From: Avena insularis
Lineage: Eukaryota > Streptophyta > Magnoliopsida > Poales > Poaceae
DNA length: 64,000 bases
NCBI GenBank assembly: GCA_023614405.1
Contig: CM042694.1
Coordinates: 358,560,975-358,624,974, forward strand
Direction of reading: 5' to 3'
The position numbers and the translations under genes are program-made. The notes beneath the pieces were generated by a model. It was not told the origin of the DNA, did not search any database, and saw only the letters and a program-made list of their open reading frames with translations. Shown here in pieces: positions 55,669 through 64,000 of this stretch. The stretch's first letter is position 1; the number at the start of each line of letters is the position of its first letter.

Positions 55669-55682
55669 AAGGGGGATAGAGC
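55669..55682 (+). other. Polypurine tract of RLG-E
   Basis: AAGGGGGATAGAGC immediately before the LTR. Confidence 0.75.
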
Positions 55683-56881
55683 TGTAACGCCCCAGTTTTA
55701 GTTAATATTAATTAGGGTTTGGTTGTGCATTCATGAGCATCATTATTTTGCTAAGAAATTAAAATGCATACAAAGAAATAATGCAAAACCCTAAACCCTA
55801 GTTTCCTCTGTCTCAAATCAACTCAAAATGGTTCTGATTATTTTGAAAACTACCAAAATGTTGGAGCCCAAATGGATTAAAAGGGCCTCACAATATCTGA
55901 ATAGTTTTACAAAAGCCTTTGGTATTTTTGAAATGTTCAAAATAGTTTTGAAAATCAAAATACAAATAAGTAAACAGAAAATAGAAAAAGAAAAGGTTTT
56001 CTAAAAATAAAACCTATTTCTAACCCTAACTGGGCCGTAGCCCAGCTAACCCTCCTACTAACCGCCACGCTCGGTCTTGTGACCGCAACTTCTTTAACCT
56101 TTCATGACGAGAGCCGGCCCAAGCAAGCCCACCGGCCCGATAGCCCTTCCCCGTGCTTCTCCTTTCTTCTTCCTCGCTGACGGAAGCTCCTGTGTGTCAG
56201 CCGCCTCGCCGTCGATCTCCCTCGCGCTGCGATGCACGCCGCTGCCCCTGGTCTCGCAGATAAGAACGGCCGTGTTCCCCTCTCTCCCCATCCCCATTTC
56301 CCTCTCTCTCTCACTCTGTGCCGTTCGCGCGCAGAGGCACCCGAAACCCTAGCTTGCCGGCCGTCGTCGTCCCCGTCGTTCCTGACCACCCTTCGCCCCT
56401 CTAAGGCCATAGGTGTGACCGTCGTCGTCTCCTCGTTCTTCCTCACCAAGCCACACAAGCCGGAGGATCCCCAGTCGACCGAATCTCCACCTCGTTCTAT
56501 CGCCGGCTGCCGCTCTCCAACGTCGATTCCAGTGCCCTCCGACCTTGCCCGACCTCTCCGAGCCCTCCTCTACAATCGTGGTGAGCTTGCAGTCCTGTAG
56601 GACCTCTCCATCGTCTCCCTCCTATTCTGTGCCGCCCTCCCGATGATAGCCGCCGTGCGCTGCCACTGTACACCATCGTCGGCCATGCTCCGGTGGCCAA
56701 TAAATGGCGGCGCCACCACCTTTAGGTAGCATGCGATGCCCCGGTTCGAACGAGACCACCCATGCATGCTGGCGTGGCCTCTGTCGTCGCCGGCGACCAC
56801 TGCCTGAGGGTGGATGTCGTGCTGATGTCACACCCACGTCAGGCTGACGTGGCCCATGGGCCGCTGACCATTGACCACCAC
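55683..56881 (+). repeat. 3' LTR of RLG-E, left part
   Basis: Starts TGTAACGCCCCAG. AT-rich for 350 bp, then a GC-rich, CCG-rich part (56100-56870) in which ORFs on both strands are compositional. Interrupted at 56881 by RLG-F; its continuation would lie beyond the window. Confidence 0.75.
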
Positions 56882-57869
56882 TGATGAGGACATCCCTACA
56901 ATTACACCTACCCCAATGACTACTAAAGATGCTACAACTGTTGCAAGAAAGGATCAGTCCAATGAGATTAGAATTGGACCTATTACAAGAGCTCGTGCTA
57001 AGCTACTGGAACAACAGGTGAATTTACTCCTAAACGAATCTGGTACTTTGATTGATGAGAACTTTATACTGCCTAAGTCTATGCATTTATGTATGATCAG
57101 GTTCGTTGGAGAAACAAGCATGGCGCGAGGAGGAGAGGGGCTACAAGAGAAGCCCAACATGATGATCACCCAAGGATGTGCGAGGGAGGAGCGGGAGGAA
57201 GGCGCAAGAGAAGATCATCAAGACGAAGGCAAAAAGATCTGCCACGACCGGAGTGTCCGGCCAGATCCACCCGGACTATCCGGCCTGGTCGAGAGGCAAA
57301 CTGGCGTCGACATTCAGTATGCCAGTTCGGACACTACACGGACGCCACCCGGAAACTTCAAAGTTTCCGGCCAGACCGGACTGTCCGACACACTTCACCC
57401 GGAGTGTCCGACCTGACCGGAGTGTCCGGCCAAATTCGGACGACCGTGACCGAATCTGGTCCGAGTCGGTTTGTATCAGTTTGAGTCGTTTGCATTTAGT
57501 TTCGGTTTCTGGTCGCTCCAGCTGCCCTTATAAGCTATGGGACGACCTCTAGTTAGGGTTGAGACCACGTTAAAATATTTTGGAGTTGTTTCTTCCATAG
57601 AACCTCTGGAATTACCCTGTGTTCGAATATACCAACTATAATTGAGTGTGATCTGTTGTTCCATTGGGAATTAGTAGATTGCATACTACCGTTCGTGGTC
57701 ACGGCTGCGTGCGCAAGAGCGTGGTGTTGTGAATATCCTACAAGGTTCGAGAGCTGTTGCATTGGCATCAGGGATCGAGCGGGAGAGTTCATAGCTACAG
57801 GCTAGTTATCTATCATCCACCATTATCACCGCCATCCGCCTACTGAGAAGATCGGGCCACCCCATATCA
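56882..57869 (+). repeat. 5' LTR of RLG-F
   Basis: 988 bp, TGATGAGGACATCC to CCCCATATCA. The first 240 bp carry an open frame continuing pol (see findings). From 57250 to 57435 there are about seven CCGGAGTGTCCGG/CCGGACTATCCGG motifs; a TATA-like CTTATAAG lies at 57528. Confidence 0.92.
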
Positions 57870-57872
57870 TCT

Positions 57873-57884
57873 TGGTATCAGATT
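57873..57884 (+). other. Primer binding site of RLG-F
   Basis: TGGTATCAGATT, matching the tRNA-iMet complement TGGTATCAGAGC in 10 of 12 positions. Confidence 0.85.
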
Positions 57885-58946
57885 TCCAGTGTTGCCTCGG
57901 TAAGCACCCACAAATCCATCCATAGATTAGAGAGTGTTTTCGTCCTATACAGAAAAAGCCTTACAAAAAGATTTGCCATAGACTAGATTGCATCGTTTTC
58001 AAGTTTTAGTTGCTGATTGTATCTTCTCGTAGATCCGATCTGCAGGTTTTTCCTCGTAGGAGTCTAGTTTCCGTTTGTGTCTAGGTGTAGGGTTTGATCT
58101 TGTTTTTGGTTGTTCCCACCATTACCGTTTCCGCAAGTGTTTAATCGTTTTTCCGAGTCCACATAGCGTACCTTTGTTTGCATACCATAGACACAGCCTA
58201 TCTACAGCATCTGTGCCTAGGAACGTACCCACGAGACTAGTTGCTTTGCTCCGACAGGCTGCTCATTAGGGTTTGCAGTGCAGAAATTTTCGATAGGCAA
58301 AACCGGACTATCCGGCCGAATCACACCGGACTATCCGGCCCAACCGGAGTCTCCGACGAATATCAACCGGACTATCCGGCCCAGCTCTGTTATAAGTTGC
58401 TGTGCTCGTTTGCATTGAGTAATATAGTTGAAAAAAATCAAAAAAACAGAGAAAAGAAAAGAGAATCAGTATAAAAAAGAGAAAAGAGCTACAAGCCTGA
58501 CAAAAAAAAGGAGATATAGAAGTGTGCAATATTGGAGGCCTTGTTGTATAGCACTGGTAGATTGAGCAATCTTGTGCATGTTCTATTTGAGCTATTACTA
58601 GCATCTCTCTTGTGCATTGCAATATTCCTTTTCATAAGTTGCTTTGCCACGTTTATCTCCACTGTGTGTGTATCTTGGGTATTTGTACGATCAGCACTAG
58701 GACTTGTTTGCGGTGTAGATAGGGTACCATACCTATAGCTCCACCTTAAATAACCTGTGTGCCCTGCGATCGTTCTCTATACCTTTGATATTCACTTCAT
58801 CACATCAAACGCATCAGTCTTTGATTTCGTTTGGTAGAGCATCTCTATTCACTTTGGAATGGTAAGATCTCCTTTCTTATTAGTTGCGAGTGAGTTGTGA
58901 GTGTTTCCACCATACAGATTCTGATTTTTGCACTAACCTACTAATC
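57885..58946 (+). other. RLG-F untranslated leader
   Basis: 1.06 kb without a credible ORF. Between 58301 and 58384 there are four more CCGGACTATCCGG-type motifs; 58430-58515 is A-rich (AAAAAGAGAAAAGA). Confidence 0.75.
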
Positions 58947-60113
58947 ATGTCTACTAGTGATAATGATGTTGTGTTGCAGAAAAAGAAGGATGAGGAGCTC
59001 GTCAATTGACGTGAATATGAGGCTTTGAAATCCCACTTGACATGTGTGTTTACTAACACGACAGATGCCATTAACAAGAATCTCCAAGATATGAATATGA
59101 GATTGGATCACCATGTTGGGACAGTTGATACTATCCAAACGCAAGTGGCTACGCTCAATGTCAATGTCACCACTTTGCAGCAGTCCATTGAGGGTTGGAC
59201 AGCCGCCTTGCATAGAAGGGAAGATCCTCAACATGATGATGCCTTTGATGATTTTGATGAGGGTAGCGCTATTGATGCTGCTCCACATGTTGGCAGGGGA
59301 CGTGCTATTCCCCCTGTCCATGCACCTGCTCATGGTCGTGGGTTTGCTCATCTTGGGCGTGGTCCACGTGTGCCCAACCAACCTGCTGATGACGGTTTGG
59401 GCAAGCCAAAATTCTCGATTCCTAAGTTTGATGGTTCCATTGGTCCTGAAGACTACCTCACCTGGGAATTGAATATTGAGAAACTCTGGCTCTTATTTGA
59501 CTATCCAGAAGATAAGAAGGTCAAGCTTGCAGCATCTGAATTTGATGGTTATGCTTTGCGTTGGTGGGATGCTCTTGTGCAACATAGGCGGGAGGATAAT
59601 GAACTTCCTGTGATGGATTGACGCGAGATGAAGCAAATCATGAAGGCTCGTTTCGTACCAACCAACTACTTGCGATCAGTTTTTGATAAATTGACGCAAC
59701 TGAAGCAAGGCACCATGACAGTTGATGAGTACTACATGGAGATGGAGATGCTTATGCAGCGTGCTAGAATTCGTGAGTCCATTGAGATGACCATGCAGCA
59801 ATTCCTAAACAATTTGAAGTTACCGATCAAGAGCATTGTTCGTCATCACAAGTATGAGACCATGAATGAGTTGTTGCATCATGCTAGAGAGGCCGAATCC
59901 CAATTGGCAGAAGAGGCGAAGTCACGTGCTCGTTTTCTGTCCTCCAGCAGATTTTTGGCTAGGTCTACACCTCCTACAGTCATGCCACCAGCTGCTGTTC
60001 CGTTTACACCATCGGCCAAACTAGCAAGTACACCTTCGTTTGGTTCTAATGCTCGGAAACCCGCTGCTCCTGCTGCTAGCTCGGGTTCCAACATGTTCAT
60101 CGACGCATCGTGA
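58947..60113 (+). pseudogene. RLG-F gag
   Basis: ATG at 58947 (MSTSDNDVVLQKKKDEEL). One frame runs to 60113 with two TGA stops, at 59007 and 59619. Visible parts: helical LDHHVGTVDTIQTQVATLNVNVTTLQQSIEG, an Arg/Gly/His-rich stretch (APAHGRGFAHLGRGPR), the gag core KFSIPKFDGSIGPEDYLTWELNIEKLW to MKARFVPTNY, and ELLHHAREAESQLAEEAKS. Near 60100 the frame is lost; the zinc knuckle CHTCGGRGHYRKDC follows in the next frame (from about 60113), so a small indel separates it from gag. Confidence 0.88.
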
Positions 60114-62618
60114 TGTGGTGTGCCATACTTGTGGAGGTAGAGGTCACTACAGGAAGGATTGTCCAAACAGCAAGGTTATGTTTGTTAATGAACAAGGTGA
60201 AGTAGAAAGTGGAGATGAAGCTTCTGATGATGATATTGATGACGGCGAGGAAGGTGTTGATGCATATGCTGAGCGTGCACCCACTATTGTCGTATCTTCA
60301 TGTGTACTTAGTGTGCAACCGGTTGAGGAATCCCAGCGTTGCAGCTTGTTCCAAACAAAAGCTCTAGTTGGACCAAACAAAGCTTGCAAGATAATTATTG
60401 ATGGAGGTAGCTGCAGAAATCTTGCAAGTAAGGAACTATGTGCCAAACTGAATTTGACATACTTACCTCATCCCAAGCCATACTACATACAATGGTTGAG
60501 CAACAATGGTGAGATGAAGGTAAATCATATGGTACGTGTGAATTTTCAAATAGGTCCATACAAAGATTCTATTGATTTTGATGTGGTTCCTATGACTATT
60601 TGTCACCTACTATTGGGTCGGCCTTGGCTCTATGATCGCCATGTGCAACACAATGGCCGAGCCAATACATATCACTTGGAATTCAAAGGGAATAAGATTA
60701 CTATGCAGCCAATGACACCACAAGAAATTGTGAATGATTCTCGCTAGAAGATAGAGGTGAACTTGAAGGAAGATACTACCACTCGGCGAGACTGTGTTAC
60801 AGCTGTTCCTGATGTAATTGAGCCTAAATTGAGTGATATAACGAAAAGTGAGAGAGTGCCTGGGTTATTGATACTAGCCACCAAGGAGGATATGAGAGAG
60901 TTTCGTGAGGATCCTATAGCCATGCCACTTGTGCTCATGTATAAGGGCGAGGTATTGGTTTCTAACGACATGACCCCTATTTCTCTTGGTGTCTCTTCTG
61001 TTTTGCAGGACTTTGGGGATGTGTTTCCAGAAGACGTACCCACAGGTTTGCCTCCATTGCATGGTATAGAACATCAAGTGGACCTGATTCCTGGCGCCAC
61101 ACTTTCCAACCGTGCACCTTATAGGACTAATCCCGAAGAAACTAAGGAAATTCAGAAGCAAGTACAAGCATTGCTGGATAAAGGGTACATTCGTGTCTCT
61201 CTTAGCCCTTGTGCTGTTCCTGTTATTTTAGTTCCTAAGAAAGATGGTACATGGCGCATGTGTGTTGATTGTAGAGCGATTAATAACATCACTATTCGAT
61301 ATCGTCATCCTATTCCATGCTTAGAGGATATGCTAGATGAATTGAGTGGTGCTGCTGTTTTCTCTAAAATTGACTTGCGTAGTGGTTATCATCAAATTAG
61401 GATGAAAGAAGGGGATGAATGGAAAACTGCTTTCAAAACTAAATTCGGTTTGTATGAGTGGTTAGTTATGCCGTTTGGTCTTACTAATGCACCTAGTACT
61501 TTCATGCGTTTGATGAATCATGTTTTGGGAGAGTTTATTGGTCGTTTCGTGGTTGTTTACTTTGATGATATACTCATATACAGCCACACCGAATCTGAAC
61601 ATTGCACTCATATTAGACAAGTTTTGCAAGTGTTACGTGATAATAAACTGTATGCTAATCTTGAGAAGTGTACATTTGCAAAAGATAAGGTCATATTCCT
61701 AGGATTTGTTGTTTCTAAGCATGGAGTAGAGGTAGATCAATCTAAAATTGAATCAATTCAGAATTGGCCTACTCCAATGAATGTTAGTCAAGTGCGTAGT
61801 TTCCACGGTCTCGCTGGTTTCTATAGGCACTTTGTGAAGGATTTTAGCACCATTGCTGCACCATTAAATAATTTGACAAAGAAATGTGTTCCTTTTGTAT
61901 GGGGCGCGGCCCAAGACATTGCATTTGATACATTAAAACGTTTGCTTACTTGTGCACCATTACTTGCATTACCTGATTTTTTGAAGCAATTTGAAGTTGA
62001 ATGTGATGCTAGTGGTATAGGCATAGGTGGCGTTTTGATGCAAGAGGGTCGGCCTATAGCTTATTTTTCTAAGAAATTGACTGGTGCTCGTTTGAATTAT
62101 TCTATCTATGATAAAGAATTGTATGCACTTGTTAGAGTACTTGAGGTGTGGCAACATTATTTGTGGCCAAAAGAATTCATCATACATTCTGATCATGAAG
62201 CATTGAAATACTTGAAAGCTCAATCAAACTTGCATAGAAGATTAGCTAAATGGGTTGAGTTCATTGAGTCTTTTCCTTACATCATTAACTATAAGAAGGG
62301 AAAAGAGAACATTGTTGCTGATGCTCTATCTAGGAAGAACATGCTATTAACCAATCTTGATGTTAAAATTCCTGGATTAGAAGCTATTTGTGCACTTTAT
62401 GCAACTGACCATGATTTTGCTGAACCATATCGTTTGTGTGCTCTTAGAAACGCATGGGATAAGTATCATATACATGATGGATATTTGTTGTGAGCTAACA
62501 AACTATGTATTCCAGAATCGTCGTTGCGTTTGTTCTTAGTGCAGGAATCACATGTTGGAGGTTTGATGGGTCATTTTGGGCGTGAGAAGACGTTGCTCAT
62601 GCTTGCTGATCACTTTTA
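60100..62618 (+). pseudogene. RLG-F protease, reverse transcriptase and RNase H
   Basis: Begins with the zinc knuckle (60118-60165), an acidic linker, then protease with IIDGGSCRN (about 60394) and LLLGRPWLYDR. A TAG at 60745 (fitting a Gln codon) separates it from the rest in the same frame. [35 protein letters not shown], active site YFDDIL (about 61558). RNase [55 protein letters not shown]. All catalytic blocks look intact. A TGA at 62491 (family Arg, fitting CGA) comes before ANKLCIP and the integrase N-terminus. Confidence 0.9.
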
Positions 62619-63632
62619 TTGGCCCAAGATGAGCGTGATGTGTACAGATTTGTGAGCCGATGTATTACATGCCACAAGTCGAAATCTAAGCTGAAGCCTC
62701 ACGATTTGTATACACCTCTCTCTGCACCGACTACTCCATGGGAAGACATTAGTGTGGATTTTGTGCTAGGTCTACCTAAAACTCAGAGAGGTCATGATTC
62801 TATATTTGTGGTAGTGGATAGGTTCTCTAAGATGGCTCATTTTATTGCCTGCCACAAAAGCGACGATGCGTCGCATGTTGCTAACCTGTTTTTCAGGGAC
62901 ATCGTGAGATTACATGGAGTACCAAAGATGATTGTTTCTGACCGTGATGTGAAGTTCATGAGCTACTTTTGGAAGACCTTATGGGGCAAGCTAGGAACGA
63001 AGTTGTTGTTCAGTACTACAAGTCATCCCCAAACAGATGGTCAAACGGAGGTGGTGAATCGAACATTGTCACAGCTACTAAGGACCATGATTAAAAAGAA
63101 TCTGCGGGAGTGGGAAGAGTGTTTGCCACATGTTGAGTTTGCTTACAACAGGGATGTGCATTCAACTACTCAGCTTTGTCCTTTTGAGGTGGTGTATGGT
63201 TTCAAGCCATTGACGCCACTTGATATGTTGCCTCTGCCATTACATGAGAGAGTTGATATGGAGGCATCAAAACGTGTTGATTATGTGAAGAAAATACATG
63301 AGAAGACTCGAGAGGCTATTGAGAAGAAAGGCAAGAACATTGCTGCTGCAAGGAATCAAGCAAGGAAAGAAGTGTTGTTCGAGCCTGGAGATATGGTTTG
63401 GGTGCATCTACGCAAGGATAGGTTCCCACTACTTCGAAAGTCAAAATTGAAGCCACGTGGTGCTGGTCCTTACAAGGTGTTAGCCAAGATTAATGATAAC
63501 GCCTACTCGGTTGATATACCTGTTGAGGAGTTTGGTGGAGTTAGCAATAGCTTCAATGTTGCTGATTTGTCACCATATGCTGGAGAAGACCTTGGAGCGT
63601 CGAGGTCGACGCCTTTTGAAGGGGGGAGATGA
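62494..63632 (+). pseudogene. RLG-F integrase
   Basis: The zinc-binding part starts before a one-base frameshift near 62628 (HVGGLMGHFGREKTL, then C-x2-C in [10 protein letters not shown] after the shift). Core: [13 protein letters not shown] (first D), [11 protein letters not shown] (second D), [15 protein letters not shown] (E). C-terminal part: [24 protein letters not shown] and [14 protein letters not shown]. The frame closes with TGA at 63630-63632, which is the first triplet of the 3' LTR. No chromodomain is seen before the LTR. Confidence 0.9.
63618..63629 (+). other. Polypurine tract of RLG-F
   Basis: GAAGGGGGGAGA immediately before the 3' LTR; it is also coding (EGGR). Confidence 0.88.
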
Positions 63633-64000
63633 TGAGGACATCCCTACAATTACACCTACCCCAATGACTACTGAAGATGCTACAACTGTTGCAAGAAAGG
63701 ATCAGTCCAATGAGATTAGAATTGGACCTATTACAAGAGCTCGTGCTAAGCTACTGGAACAACAGGTGCATTTACTCCTAAACGAATCTGGTACTTTGAT
63801 TGATGAGAACTTTATACTGCCTAAGTCTATGCATTTATGTATGATCAGGTTCGTTGGAGAAACGAGCATGGCGCGAGGAGGAGAGGGGCTACAAGAGAAG
63901 CCCAACATGATGATCGCCCAAGGATGCGCGAGGGAGGAGCGGGAGGAAGGCGCAAGAGAAGATCATCAAGACGAAGGCAAAAAGATCTGCCACGACCGGA
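63630..64000 (+). repeat. 3' LTR of RLG-F, start
   Basis: 371 bp matching 56882-57252 with 5 substitutions and no indel. Confidence 0.95.

Larger units (their letters stand above)
53243..56881 (+). mobile_element. RLG-E: decayed Tekay/Del-like Gypsy
   Basis: Internal remnant followed by a polypurine tract (55669-55682) and an LTR starting TGTAACGCCCC at 55683. The 5' part is missing at the junction with Copia-2, and the LTR is cut by RLG-F at 56881. The end motif GGGTCGAGATTCTCGTAAGGGGG, here partly preserved, precedes the LTR in related Triticeae elements. The oldest-looking element of the right block. Confidence 0.75.
56882..64000 (+). mobile_element. RLG-F: nearly complete chromovirus-like Gypsy
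   Basis: 5' LTR (56882-57869), tRNA-iMet-type primer site, leader, gag, protease, RT, RNase H, integrase, polypurine tract and the first 371 bp of the 3' LTR, which continues off the right edge. In the first 371 bp the two LTRs differ at 5 positions (four transitions, one transversion), so the insertion is young. The polyprotein resembles the chromovirus branch; a pol frame that continues into the LTR recalls CRM-type elements, but I do not claim centromere targeting. Confidence 0.93.

Noticed and set aside
56102..56837. Ser/Pro/Arg-rich ORFs near 56100-56830
   Set aside because: GC-rich part of the RLG-E LTR; frames overlap on both strands without motifs.
58241..58474. Small ORF in the RLG-F leader
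   Set aside because: Spans CCGGACTATCCGG repeats and an A-rich tract; no protein features.

Overview
The window looks like intergenic DNA of a large grass genome, most likely Triticeae (wheat, barley, rye or Aegilops). I infer this from LTR termini and polyproteins that resemble Triticeae Gypsy and Copia families, from primer sites matching tRNA-Asp and initiator tRNA-Met, and from the depth of nesting. I find no host gene, tRNA, rRNA or CRISPR array. Almost every base can be assigned to one of twelve mobile elements or fragments (local names used below), and most joins are supported by target-site duplications (TSDs) read directly from the sequence.

Left block (1-37151). RLG-A (minus strand) shows a 5' LTR (224-1730), a tRNA-Asp primer site and the first codons of gag, then runs off the left edge. 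RLG-B is a minus-strand Gypsy carrying gag, protease and an accessory ORF but no reverse transcriptase or integrase. It is split into pieces 1731-2170, 25865-29150 and 35908-37151. Copia-1 (2171-25864, TSD aattc) is inserted in its accessory ORF. A 15.4 kb CACTA DNA transposon (9282-24659, TSD aga) is inserted in the 3' LTR of Copia-1. Inside the CACTA lies a solo-LTR-like insert (LTR-1, 10196-16542) flanked by 100-bp direct duplications, and inside that a second solo LTR (LTR-2, 12103-14685, TSD cactg). The protease gene of RLG-B is split by a third solo LTR (LTR-3, 29151-35907, TSD caaga), which contains a fourth (LTR-4, 29931-35876, TSD atcat).

Middle block (about 37152-53183). Copia-2, a SIRE/Maximus-like Copia on the plus strand, has a 5' LTR, a long gag with coiled coil, protease/integrase and RT/RNase H. 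It is interrupted between integrase and RT by RLG-D (42539-50789, minus, TSD ttgct), a second Gypsy with gag, protease and accessory ORF but no RT. Copia-2 has no 3' LTR; its tail ends at a deletion-type junction with 30 bp of filler DNA.

Right block (53243-64000). RLG-E is a very decayed plus-strand Gypsy (Tekay/Del-like) ending in an LTR at 55683. RLG-F, a young chromovirus-like Gypsy (56882 to beyond the edge), is inserted in that LTR. RLG-F has nearly complete gag-pol with a few nonsense and frameshift changes, and the start of its 3' LTR is visible.

Points most worth a second look: the CACTA element lacks a recognisable transposase but carries a Transposase_24-like gene, a Ulp1-like domain that seems to have lost its catalytic His and Cys, and an intact 83-residue protein joining a viroplasmin/RNase H1 N-terminal fold to a membrane anchor; hairpin cassettes are repeated in RLG-D; filler DNA marks two junctions; and the reading frame of RLG-F continues across the LTR boundary.
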